Assembly: GCA_964647905.1 (NCBI GenBank)
Contig: CAZYJR010000006.1
Span: 73,304-137,303 of the forward strand
Length of the DNA stretch: 64,000 nucleotides
Reading direction: 5' to 3'
DNA from: CAZYJR01 sp964647905
GTDB lineage: Bacteria; Desulfobacterota; DSM-4660; Desulfatiglandales; HGW-15
Position numbers and translations under genes: made by a program. Below, in pieces: positions 34,628-43,600 of this stretch (within the stretch, counting starts at the first letter, position 1; every line of letters starts with the position of its first letter). The notes beneath the pieces are model-generated. The model worked only from the letters and a program-made list of their open reading frames with translations, did not search any database and was not told the DNA's origin.

Positions 34628-35065
34628 ATGGCGGAGATCAAAGGCTACAACATGCCGGACGAGCTCTACTACCACGAGGAGCATAGCTGGGCCCGGGTGG
34701 ACGGAAACAGAGTCACGGTGGGCATGAACGACTTCTTCCAGAAGGAAGCCGGGGACATCGTGTTCGTGGACCTCCCTGAGGAGGAGGAAGAGGTGAGCCA
34801 GGGCGAGGTCTGCGGGAAGATTCAATCCAGGAAGTGGATCGGGAAGCTGGTGGCCCCGGTATCCGGCGAGATAGTGGAGGTGAACGAGGACCTCGAGGAG
34901 GACACCAGCCTGATCAACTCAGACCCCTACGGCAAGGGCTGGATCCTGGTGATAGAGGCAGAGGACCTGGAATCCGAGCTGGAGAACCTGATGCAGGGAC
35001 AGGCGCTGGCCGATTTCCTGGAAAAGGAGATACGGCGGGCCGAGGAGGAAAAGGCCAAGGGTTAG
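34628..35065 (+). CDS. GcvH-like lipoyl carrier protein
   Basis: 145 aa with H-protein fold. The lipoyl lysine is Lys 69 in QSRKWIGKLVAPVSGE, the same spacing as SVKAASDIYSPVSGE of canonical GcvH but with a different surround. It ends with an extra acidic/charged helix. There are no gcvT or gcvP genes nearby; instead lplA-like and radical SAM genes follow, so it may be a dedicated lipoate-binding protein or the substrate on which lipoate is built. RBS AAGGAGGGCAAGG. A 7-bp hairpin (34560-34566 with 34585-34591) lies in the 120-nt leader. Confidence 0.82.
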   Translation: MAEIKGYNMPDELYYHEEHSWARVDGNRVTVGMNDFFQKEAGDIVFVDLPEEEEEVSQGEVCGKIQSRKWIGKLVAPVSGEIVEVNEDLEEDTSLINSDPYGKGWILVIEAEDLESELENLMQGQALADFLEKEIRRAEEEKAKG

Positions 35066-35072
35066 CCGGATC

Positions 35073-36143
35073 ATGAGCGAGACGTGGCGTTTTTTCAGGG
35101 ATTGGGGCCGTCCGCTTTCCACCGCGGAGGGGCTGGCCGTGGACGACACCCTGCCCCGATCGGTGGAGGAGCAAGGCTCACCGCCCGTCCTTCACCTCTA
35201 CAGCTTCGTCCCCTCGGCCATAGCGGGCAAGTACCAGGACATTGAAGCGGCCCTGGACCTGGAGCGGTGCGAGGCCCGGGGGATCGAGTACAACCGCCGG
35301 AGCACCGGCGGGGGCACGGTGATAATGGGGCCCGACGTGGTCTCGCTGGGCCTGGGCATCAACATGGACCACCCCGGACTGGGAGGCGGCGGCGTAGCCG
35401 GGGTCTTTGCATCCCTCAGCAAGGCCCTGGCCGGTGCCTTGGAGCAGTTCGGAATCAGGGCGGCCTTTCGGCCCAAGAACGATCTTGAGGTGGAAGGCCG
35501 AAAGATTGCGGGGCTCTCGGCCGCCTCCGAGGCCGGCAAGAGCCTCCTCTTCCACACCTCCCTGCTGGTGGATTTCGATCTCGAACTCATGTCCGATATC
35601 ATGCGGACGCCGGCTGCCAAGCTGAGCGACAAGGGCTACAACTGCTTCAGCAGGCGTATGACCACGGTGAGGGAGGAAGCGGGCCGGGACGTGGAGGTGG
35701 ACGAAGTGATAGAGGCCGTGGCCGTGGCCTTTGAGGAGCACTTCGGGATCCGGTTCCGGCCGGACGGGCCGGACACATGGGAGAGAAGGACCATCTGCGG
35801 GTTGATGGAGGAGAGATACACCAACCGGGAGTGGGTCTTTTCCTACAAGCACCCGCGCTCGCGAATGGGCGTGGGAAGGCTAAAGACCCCGGGAGGGCTC
35901 CTGGAGATATATCTCTCCCTGGCCGGGGCCTCCATAGAGAACGTGGTTATAACAGGGGACTTCTTCTCCACCACCGGGGACGTCAATCTACTGGAGAGCG
36001 CCCTCAGGTGGACCACCGCCCAGGAGCAAAGGATCTCGGAGAACCTGAGCCGGGTGTGGCGGGAGGACATGATATACGGGGTGGACGTCCCCACCTTGAC
36101 AAAGGCCGTGCTCCTGGCCAAGGAAAACCAGGTGCGGCTCTGA
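35073..36143 (+). CDS. lipoate-protein ligase A-like protein
   Basis: 356 aa of the LplA/BirA catalytic fold. The RRSTGGGTVIMG motif matches the acyl-AMP binding RRxSGGGAV pattern, and the lysine motif PKNDLEVEGRKIAG is intact. A C-terminal accessory domain (about 250-345, with SYKHPRSRMGVGRLK) is present. It starts 7 nt after the GcvH-like gene and 13 nt before the radical SAM gene. It would attach lipoate or octanoate to the carrier, probably GcvH-like Lys 69. Confidence 0.85.
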   Translation: MSETWRFFRDWGRPLSTAEGLAVDDTLPRSVEEQGSPPVLHLYSFVPSAIAGKYQDIEAALDLERCEARGIEYNRRSTGGGTVIMGPDVVSLGLGINMDHPGLGGGGVAGVFASLSKALAGALEQFGIRAAFRPKNDLEVEGRKIAGLSAASEAGKSLLFHTSLLVDFDLELMSDIMRTPAAKLSDKGYNCFSRRMTTVREEAGRDVEVDEVIEAVAVAFEEHFGIRFRPDGPDTWERRTICGLMEERYTNREWVFSYKHPRSRMGVGRLKTPGGLLEIYLSLAGASIENVVITGDFFSTTGDVNLLESALRWTTAQEQRISENLSRVWREDMIYGVDVPTLTKAVLLAKENQVRL

Positions 36144-36156
36144 GGACTGGATTGAA

Positions 36157-37269
36157 ATGCCGGGCGTTTCTATTTTGCAAAGGACGGATGCCGAAAGGGT
36201 GAGGCCCGCCGCAGAGGCGCGGAGCCCGGAGGCGGTCAAGATAAGCCTCGCCTCGGCCATCTCCCTGGGCCTGGCCCGGGGCCGAATGTACAGGGGCGCG
36301 GTCAACCGCTGCGTGAACCTCCTGGTCCACTACCCCGAAGGGTGCTCGGCCAATTGCGCCTACTGCGGTCTGGCCGACAAGCGCCCGGGCAGGTACCGGG
36401 ACAAGAGCTTCATCCACGTGGCATGGCCGGTCTTTCATATGGACGAAATCGTGGAGGCGATCCAGGCCGCACCGGGCTATGTAAAGCGCACCTGCATATC
36501 CATGATCACCAACGGAAGATGCCGCAAGGACACAATCTACATGGCCGAGCGGCTGACCCGGGAGACAGACCCGCCCCTTTCCGTCCTGATCAGCCCCACG
36601 CTGCTGGAAAAGGACGACCTCAAGGCCCTGAGGGATGCCGGAGCGGACAAGATAGGAGTCGCATTGGACCTCGCTACGCCGGAGCTCTTCGACCGGTACC
36701 GGGGAACAGGCGTCTCCGGCCCCCACCGCTGGGACAAATACTGGCGGATCCTGGAGCAGGGTCTTGAAATCTTCGGCCCCACAAACGTGGGGGCGCACCT
36801 CATGGTCGGGATGGGAGAGACAGAGGAGCAGATGGTTACACTAATGGAGAGGCTTTGGGGCATGGGTGCGGCCAATCACCTCTTCTCCTTCCTGGCCGAG
36901 GAGGACTCCGCCCTGGCCGACCGCCCTCAGCCCCCTTGGCCCGTATACCTGAGGGTTCAACTCGCCCGATACCTTATAGAAGAAGGAATCGCAGGCACCG
37001 GGGACATGACCTTCGACCCCAGGGGCCGCATCAGGGACTTCGGGCTGCCCCGGGAAGAGCTCACGGAGATAATAGGCCTCAGCACCCCGTTCATGACCAC
37101 CGGCTGCCTGGGCCCGGACGGAGAGGTGGCGTGCAACCGCCCGTTCGGCAACTGCCTCCCGGACGTCCGCCAGTGGAACTACCCCTACCTGCCGAACCAC
37201 GAGGAGACCGAGCTGATCAAACGGCACATCATGGATCTCCAGAAAATCCCTTTGACAGAATCATTTTGA
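36157..37269 (+). CDS. radical SAM protein linked to lipoyl assembly
   Basis: 370 aa. The radical SAM cluster ligands are Cys 63, 67 and 70 (GCSANCAYCG), followed by a BioB-like barrel (GTGVSGPHRW, VGMGETEEQM). Three further cysteines near residues 316, 326 and 332 (TTGCLGPDG ... ACNRPFGNC) could hold a second cluster, as lipoyl synthases do. It is not a standard LipA. Its place after carrier and ligase genes recalls the LipS1/LipS2 lipoate assembly systems, although only one such gene is visible here; what follows is tRNA and an accessory region. Confidence 0.8.
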   Translation: MPGVSILQRTDAERVRPAAEARSPEAVKISLASAISLGLARGRMYRGAVNRCVNLLVHYPEGCSANCAYCGLADKRPGRYRDKSFIHVAWPVFHMDEIVEAIQAAPGYVKRTCISMITNGRCRKDTIYMAERLTRETDPPLSVLISPTLLEKDDLKALRDAGADKIGVALDLATPELFDRYRGTGVSGPHRWDKYWRILEQGLEIFGPTNVGAHLMVGMGETEEQMVTLMERLWGMGAANHLFSFLAEEDSALADRPQPPWPVYLRVQLARYLIEEGIAGTGDMTFDPRGRIRDFGLPREELTEIIGLSTPFMTTGCLGPDGEVACNRPFGNCLPDVRQWNYPYLPNHEETELIKRHIMDLQKIPLTESF

Positions 37270-37280
37270 CATGATATGTA
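37252..37280 (+). promoter_or_regulatory. sigma-70 promoter for tRNA-Lys
   Basis: TTGACA (37252-37257), 17-nt spacer, TATGTA (37275-37280). The -35 lies within the 3' end of the radical SAM gene and the predicted start is just ahead of the tRNA at 37293. Confidence 0.6.
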
Positions 37281-37292
37281 TTAAAGTTTACG

Positions 37293-37369
37293 GGGCCGTT
37301 AGCTCAGCCAGGTAGAGCAGCGGACTTTTAATCCGTTGGCCACAGGTTCGATTCCTGTACGGCCCACCA
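37293..37369 (+). tRNA. tRNA-Lys (UUU)
   Basis: Acceptor GGGCCGT pairs with ACGGCCC, with A discriminator and encoded CCA. The anticodon loop CTTTTAA gives anticodon TTT at 37327-37329; the T arm has GGTTCGATTCC. 77 nt with CCA. D arm AGCTCAGCCAGGTAGAGC is standard. Confidence 0.95.
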
Positions 37370-37476
37370 GAGAGCAAACGGGCCTCGACAGACGCCCGAG
37401 CGGCACTTGACATATATGGACTTTGACGGGATGACCTCCCGGCGATGGCCATAACCGCAGTCCTTCCTACAACTGC

Positions 37477-37554
37477 GTCCCCATCGTCTAGCCAGGTCCA
37501 GGACACCGGCCTTTCACGCCGGCGACAGGGGTTCAAATCCCCTTGGGGACGCCA
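37477..37554 (+). tRNA. tRNA-Glu (UUC)
   Basis: Acceptor GTCCCCA pairs with TGGGGAC, G discriminator, encoded CCA. The anticodon loop CTTTCAC gives TTC; T arm GGTTCAAATCC. The start GTCCCCATCGTCTAG is typical of bacterial tRNA-Glu. It is the last core-type gene before the accessory region, so its 3' end is a candidate integration site. Confidence 0.95.
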
Positions 37555-38012
37555 AATAATTTCAAGGAGTTGCGCGATGTGCAGCCCCTTTTTTATTCCA
37601 CCCCGTTTCGATTTCCAACCCTATTTCCAACCCTGGAAAGGGATTGACACCCAGGCTCAACCGCAGTAGACTCTCTTCAAAATCATGAAGAGTGGCGCGA
37701 GGGAACTGGCCCGATGACCGCCCGCCAACCTGCTCCGCAAGGTGGTAATGCCAGCCCTGCTTCAGGGATCCATGAGGTCGGCAAATGGCAAACGGAAGCG
37801 CCTACAGACCTCCCCATAGCGGGAGGTTTTCCTGTCTCTGGGGTAGAGCCCCCCCCCTTATAGACCTTCTCAGCATTCCCGGTTACCGCTGGGCTGAATC
37901 GAGGGCACCGCCCAATCCCTGGGCATGGACTCCGGAATCCGGCCGGAGGCAATGAGCATGCTCTCTCCAGCCCTCGCCAATCCGATAACGCTCGCAAAAA
38001 GGAGAAGGAAAA
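37555..38012 (+). other. non-coding boundary region with terminator
   Basis: No credible gene. It holds a short tract of low complexity after the tRNA, the terminator at 37808-37830, a GGGG-TAGA-GCCCC hairpin near 37840, and the ribosome site AAGGAGAAGG for the gene at 38013. I did not find a copy of the tRNA-Glu 3' end elsewhere in the window by eye. Confidence 0.5.
37808..37830 (+). terminator. rho-independent terminator
   Basis: ACCTCCC pairs with GGGAGGT across a 6-nt loop and runs into TTTT. Downstream of the two tRNA genes. Confidence 0.6.
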
Positions 38013-38432
38013 ATGTTTGATGAAGACCTGGATCAAGAAGAGACGAGCTTTGCCTGTGACAGACTGAGCGACGACGTCCTCCAGGAGGAATACAACGAAT
38101 GGCTCGAGCAGGCATCAGACGAGGAGATCGAGAAGATGGCCAATAAGGCGGCCGAGGCCCTGATCAGGCGCTTTCCCGAGCTCGGCGGCAATGATGATCG
38201 ATCTCCGGGGGGTGTATCCGACGAGGATCCTCCTCCCTATCCTTCCGGAAACTCGGATACGGACGAGGAGCATCAGGAAGAGGACCCGCCGGCCGAGGCC
38301 CTTGATGACGACGAGTGGATTGCCTCGATCACGGGGCATTTCAGTCTGACCGACACCTTGGCGAGCGATCTCCGCCAGGCCTTCCCCGGCCTCTCCGAGG
38401 AGGATCTGAAGAAGTATCTGGACGGCCTATAA
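38013..38432 (+). CDS. small acidic hypothetical protein
   Basis: 139 aa, very rich in Asp and Glu, with a Pro/Asp-rich low-complexity middle (about residues 60-100) and a C-terminal helical segment LTDTLASDLRQAFPGLS. Strong ribosome site AAGGAGAAGG before the ATG. No cysteine cluster or membrane segment. I recognise no family. First gene of the accessory region and alone on its transcript, with a terminator-like hairpin about 420 nt downstream. Confidence 0.6.
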   Translation: MFDEDLDQEETSFACDRLSDDVLQEEYNEWLEQASDEEIEKMANKAAEALIRRFPELGGNDDRSPGGVSDEDPPPYPSGNSDTDEEHQEEDPPAEALDDDEWIASITGHFSLTDTLASDLRQAFPGLSEEDLKKYLDGL

Positions 38433-39105
38433 TGGGGATCGTGAGGGTGTCCGCATCCTCTAATACGACCCTGAGTGCTTTGGCGCAACTGCTCCTGGCG
38501 TAGGGGACGCGGACGCCCTCTCCTATCCAAGCGGGGCGATTTCCCCTACAGGGTGGCCATCAAACCTTCACTGGGAGGCCGCTGCATCCCGGGAGGGGTG
38601 AGAGCTGCATGAGAGGCGATTCTCGGCAGACGCTTCCATGGGAACAGGCTCGTTCGCCGGGGGGACAAGGGACGTTTCCATAGTATACTGGTTGCTCTTG
38701 TGATTGAATAATCCGGCTCGCAGCCAACTTGTAGCTTGATTTTGTGATTTTGGGAGGGTAGTATAGCCACCAAACTGCACTTTTTTCTGGGATTCAAATA
38801 GGCTTTTTGCCGTCTGTGCGAGGGAGCCATGTCCCGAGGCGCGCTCCAAGCCCCATTTCTCATGAGAGAGGTGGGGTTTTTGCTTTTGCGGCCTATATAA
38901 AGACATGGCGATTAGGTGAATGGTTGTAGGGTGAATATGCAATAGGGTGACTTGCCGGCATTCATCACGACTCATTGCTAAATTGGTTTGGGGGTTTCTG
39001 CCCGAATAACAAGTTTGTCGGCTTTGGGAATTGGTTGTCCGAGTAATCTCCTTTCAAACGGAGTAATCAAGAAGCCACATATTTACTTGTTATCCGGGCT
39101 GTTCA
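38433..39105. other. non-coding stretch of lower GC
   Basis: Open frames here are short and lack ribosome sites and recognisable sequence. Base composition drops clearly from about 38680 on. The only clear element is the terminator-like hairpin at 38851-38886. Confidence 0.4.
38851..38886 (+). terminator. rho-independent terminator-like hairpin
   Basis: CCCCATTTCTC pairs with GAGAGGTGGGG (two G-U pairs) around an ATGA-region loop, followed by TTTTTGCTTTT. Confidence 0.5.
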
Positions 39106-39522
39106 CTACCCAGAATGACCAGGAAAGCTGGATTCAAGTGCTTCTTTCGCTGCTTGCACTAAAAATGAGGATCGGGACATCCCGTGTTTTTTTGCCGCGG
39201 CATCGATCTGCTTCAGAGTCATTTCAGGCAGCGTAATATTCACACGTACCGTCCTAGGCTTTGCACCAGGGACCGAAACTACTAGATAGGCGGTCGCATC
39301 GGCATAATCTGAATCCGCCATGATATCTTCCAAGCGGGAGGGGGTTGGCAATTGCTCTCCATCCTCCAGCAAACCTTGAATATGAAGGGACAAGGCATCT
39401 TGCGCCATATCCTTGGCTTCGTCAATGTCCTTCCCGGCCGTGATGCACCCCTGAAAGTCGGGAAATGAGACACCGAAATCGGTCGCGTCCTCTTTGTGGA
39501 CGACTGCAATAAAATTCGCCAT
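39106..39522 (-). CDS. hicB: HicB-family antitoxin with ribbon-helix-helix domain
   Basis: 138 aa. The N-terminal HicB domain (MANFIAVVHKEDATDFGVSF, FQGCITAGKDIDEA) is a degenerate RNase H fold that masks the toxin. The C-terminal part, RVNITLPEMTLKQIDAAAKK with GMSRSSFLVQAAKEAL, is a ribbon-helix-helix DNA-binding domain. ATG 39522 is chosen over a TTG four codons upstream. It lies 8 nt after the hicA stop. It should repress its own promoter through the palindrome before hicA. Confidence 0.9.
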   Translation of the reverse strand: MANFIAVVHKEDATDFGVSFPDFQGCITAGKDIDEAKDMAQDALSLHIQGLLEDGEQLPTPSRLEDIMADSDYADATAYLVVSVPGAKPRTVRVNITLPEMTLKQIDAAAKKHGMSRSSFLVQAAKEALESSFPGHSG

Positions 39523-39530
39523 GGCATACC

Positions 39531-39719
39531 TCAATTGAACTCGATCCCAGATTGGCGTTCTATGCTCTTGAGGGTGCCAACCGGGATATCCTTTTTCGGA
39601 TGCGGGACCGTGACCCGCCCTTTTCGTTGAGCGTGGCTGAATTGAAGGTGGCTACCGGACTTAGCCACTTCTTGCCATCCATGCATTTTGAGCGCTTTGA
39701 TGATCGTCCGGCTGTCCAT
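39531..39719 (-). CDS. hicA: HicA-family mRNA interferase toxin
   Basis: 62 aa. The double-stranded RNA-binding-like HicA fold with the catalytic histidine in GSHLQFSH, and GRVTVPHPKKDIPVGTLKSI following, the standard family pattern. It is expected to cleave mRNA when not bound by HicB. Toxin first, antitoxin second, as usual for hicAB. Confidence 0.92.
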   Translation of the reverse strand: MDSRTIIKALKMHGWQEVAKSGSHLQFSHAQRKGRVTVPHPKKDIPVGTLKSIERQSGIEFN

Positions 39720-39721
39720 GG

Positions 39722-39756
39722 TGTGTATTGATACACATTTCCCGTTGGTTTGTCAA
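39722..39756 (-). promoter_or_regulatory. hicAB promoter and palindromic operator
   Basis: On the minus strand TTGACA (39756-39751), a 17-nt spacer and TATCAA (39733-39728). A perfect palindrome TGTGTAT-TG-ATACACA (39722-39737) covers the -10 and ends 2 nt from the hicA start codon. This is the placement expected for HicB autorepression. Confidence 0.75.
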
Positions 39757-39955
39757 GCTGAAATGTATCGGATAACATGAGGCTCAAGCGGACGCTCCTT
39801 CATCGCGGCCCTCTAGCCTCTGAGTTGAGGTATTGCTCTGCAATCCTTCTGATTTTGTTCCCCGCCGATTTTCGAGCTTACGATAAGGATTCTGCATAAA
39901 ACTCTGCTGGTTTTTTCACCGTCGACATCGCGCATGATTCCAAAGGCAATACCAT

Positions 39956-40468
39956 ATACTAACCAAGATTATCAGCAACGGCCAACCGGGAGCCGCCCGA
40001 GCGGCCGTTGACGCAGCCATCGAACTCGTCACCCCCCACGAGGGCCGGACCCCCAAAGGGTACCCCGCCGAAGCCGGGCCCCTGGTGGAGCGATACAACC
40101 TGACTGAGGTGCCCACGAAGGACTATGCGGATTGCACAAGGCAGAACATCCTCGATTCCGATGGTACCGTCATCTACTCGCACGGCGAACTCGGGGGCCA
40201 ATCAAAGCTCACTGCGGACATGGCCACAGAACTCAGGCGGCCCTTCCTTCATATCGACCTCCAGAAGGAGCTGATTGCCGGAGCCGCAAAGGTGCTCTCT
40301 GTGTGGACAGAACTCCACAAGATAGCGGTTCTCAATGTCACGGGACCCACGGCCAGCGAGGACCCTCAGATATACGAGAAGGTGAAAACCGTGATGGAGG
40401 TCGCCCTGGTGCTCTTAAGGGGGCAGAAGAGGTGGCAAGCAATGGAGTCAGGCCATCCTACTCACTGA
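39956..40468 (+). pseudogene. decayed YpsA/putative molybdenum-carrier-like protein
   Basis: Translated in frame from 39956 it matches the family pattern: LTKIIS, then NGQPGAARAAVDAAIE (normally GGQTGVDRAALD), TPKGYPAEAGPL, NILDSDGTVIYSHGELGG, RRPFLHIDL and VLNVTGP. The expected start ATG reads ATA, and the nucleotide-loop GGQTG has become NGQPG. There is a GTG at 40085, but starting there removes the motif. I read it as a gene that has lost its start and key residues. Likely a Rossmann-fold LOG-like protein, function unknown. Confidence 0.6.
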
Positions 40469-40627
40469 CCTTATGAACTCGAAGAATCCCACCCATGGAG
40501 GATCCGGAAGGAGCAAAGTGGGGGGGCTGCTTAGTGTCTCATGGCCTCTTTGGGATGGACAAGAAGGCTCTGGAGACATTAAGGTGTCATCCGCATGTGA
40601 ATATTTCGGGTCCATAAGGAGGGGGGT

Positions 40628-43600
40628 ATGTCTCTTCCCACGATATTTGATATATGCATGCCGCGACAGGACGTCCTCGACCATTCCTTCACAGAGGCTG
40701 ACTTTGCCGCTGACTTGGCGGCAGTGCTGCGAGAAGACGGCCCCGAGGAGTATCGCGACCCGGCCAAGTTTTTCGCCCGCACCTATCCTACCGAGGGCCT
40801 CAAGACCTTGCTTCGCAGTGTCTGCTCCCGGCTGACCGGAGGTGGAGAGAGTATAGCGCCGATCTTCCGCCTGGACACAAACTACGGAGGCGGCAAGACT
40901 CACGCCTTGATCGCCCTTGCCCATGCTGCCAAAGGCATGCAGGGGGTGTCTAACGCCTCAGAGTTCATCGATCCGGCTAAGCTGCCTTCGGGGCCCGTCC
41001 GGGTGGCGTCCTTTGACGGCGAGAATGCCGACCCTTACAACGGCAATCCGCTTGAGGGGGACCTAAGGGCATACACTCCTTGGGGAGAGATTGCCTATGC
41101 GCTTGCCGGCCGAGAGGGCTATGAGAGGGTCAGGAGGAGCGATGAGGCCAGGGGTGCTCCCGGGGCGGGGACCATCAAGGAGCTTTTCGGGAGCGAGCCC
41201 ACACTGATTCTTTTGGATGAGCTCTCCGTCTACCTGCGGAAGCTCAAGTCGAGCGACATCAGGAGGGATCAGCTCACCGCCTTCCTCACAAGCCTCTTCA
41301 AGGCGGTGGAAAGCTTTCCCAGGGCCGCGGTGGTTTACACCTTGGCCATCGGCAAGGGCGGGGTGGCCACGGATGCCTACCGCCAGGAGAACATGGAGAT
41401 TGCCGACGCAATGGCCGAGGCGGAAAGCGTATCGGCCCGAAAGGCCACCCTGCTTGACCCCACCGAGGAAGACGAGACGGTGAGAGTGCTCCAGCGCCGT
41501 CTTTTCGAGCAAGTGGATCAGACCAGAGTGGATCAGGTGGTGGAGGCCTTCAAGCGGATATGGGGCCACAACAAGCCCCTGCTGCCCTCTGTCGGGGCGA
41601 CCGATACGCGCATGGAGGACATGAAAGACGGCTTCCCCTTCCACCCGGAGCTCATCGCCACCCTCAGGAACAAGACCGCGACCTTGAGCAATTTCCAGCG
41701 CGTCCGAGGGATGTTGCGGATCCTGGGGCGCACGGTGGGCCGCCTGTGGGCTAAGCGCCCGGGCAATACCTTTGCCATTCATCTTCACCACATTGATCCC
41801 GGGTTCGAGCCTATCCGCCAGGAGATCGTAACCCGCCTGGGGCAGAGCCATCTCCTGCCTGCCCTGCGGGCCGACGTGGCAGCTGCCGAGGGTGAGCAGC
41901 CCTCCCTGGCCGAGCAGCTTGATGCTGACCACTACGGCGGCCTTATGCCTTATGCCTCCATGGCGGCCCGCACCATCTTCTTTCACACGCTGGCTTTCAA
42001 TGACCAGCTCAAGGGGGCCTCGCGAGAGGAGATTCGATATTCCATAATCGGCCCGGAGCGCGACATCAGCTTCATTGATGATGCCACAACCCGCTTCATA
42101 CAGCAGTCCGCTTATCTTGACGACCGGCCCAATGTCCCTTTGCGCTTCCAGGCCGAGGCCAACCTGACGCAGATCATCAAGCGCCAGGAAGACAACGTGG
42201 ACAAGACCGAGGTCCGGGCCCAGCTAAACGACCGCATCCGGGATATCTACTGCGGCAAGGTGATCACCTTCAACCCTGTTTCCTTCCCCGGCGGCCCCTA
42301 TGACGTACCCGATGACACCTCCCAGGGGCGTCCTTCCCTGGTGGTGATCGGGTATGACGCAGCAGACATATCGGGCCAGACCCTGGAGATCCCAGAGCTG
42401 GTGGAGCGCATCTACCGTCACCACGGCTCGGCCGGGGACATACGGATCAACCGCAACAACCTGGTCTTCCTCCTTGCCGACAGTGACCGAAAGGAACAAA
42501 TGCGCCGGATGATGCGCCGCCACCTGGCCCTACAAGACCTTCTGCGACGAGAGCGCCTGGAGGAACTGGCCGAGCACCAGCAGAACAAGATGCGCGAGTT
42601 GGCGAAGCGCTCTGAGCAGGAGCTGGCCCTGGCCATCCAACAGTGTTACCGCCACGTCCTCTACCCCTCCAAGAACCGGGTGGAGGGTGCAAGGGTGGAT
42701 CTTGCCCATGCGGCCATAGAGGTCCACACAGCCTCTCAGACCCCGGGCGACGGGCAGAAGCATGTGATCCAGGTGCTGCGCGACAGTAAGAAGCTGCGCC
42801 TGCCGGAAGACGACCCAGACAGCCCGAGCTACGTGCGAGACAAGACCCCCTTGAAGAAGGGAGGCCTCACCACCGCCGGGCTCAGGCGGGAGTTTTCCCG
42901 CGACCCGGCCTTGCCCATGCTGGTGGGAGATGATGTCTTTTTGCGGGGATTGCGCCAGGGAATAGAACAGGGCACATACGTCTACCAGAGCGGCGATCTG
43001 ATCTGGGCACAGGGGATGCCTCCTGTAGAGATGAAGATTGACGAGAACTCCATGGTCTACACCTCTGAGTACTCCAGGGAGCATGGTATTTGGCCGAAGC
43101 CCGAGCCTCCTAAGCCCCCGCCCCCCTTTCCGGAGCCCGGTCCAGCTCCTGGTGCTGAGGAAAAGCCTGGTGTGAAACCCCCGGAGGCAGCCGAGGGAGG
43201 CGGTGGGCCTTTTCCCCCTCCTCAGCCCCCGCCAGTGGGCGATGTCTCGGCCGAAGGGCCGCTCAAGGAAGCCCTGTCCAGCCTGTGGGAAAAGGCGCGC
43301 AGCTCCAATATGGGGAACGTGGGGCTCCTCTCATTGCAGCTCTATGATCACTCGGACGGCTTCAAAGTCATGGTCCTGGCGAGCGGCATCCCCGGTGCCG
43401 CCAAGGTGGCCTCCATCAGGGGAGCGTATGAGACCACTGCCGGGGGTGAGCTCTCACTCGAGTTCAAAGGACCTGTTGACGATGCCCACCCCATAAAGGA
43501 CTTCCTGGAGCCCCAGCTCAGGGCCGCCAAGGAGAAGGATTTCAAGGTGACCATCTCTATCGAATTCAACGACGGCCTGGACCTCTCCGGCGATGAGCCC

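Noticed and set aside
34628..35065. Standard glycine-cleavage H protein
   Set aside because: Not excluded, but no gcvT or gcvP nearby, unusual residues around the lipoyl lysine, and a ligase/radical SAM context favour a dedicated carrier.
37683..38036. 117-codon minus-strand frame after the tRNA genes
   Set aside because: It covers the terminator hairpin and the ribosome site of the plus-strand gene and has no recognisable sequence.
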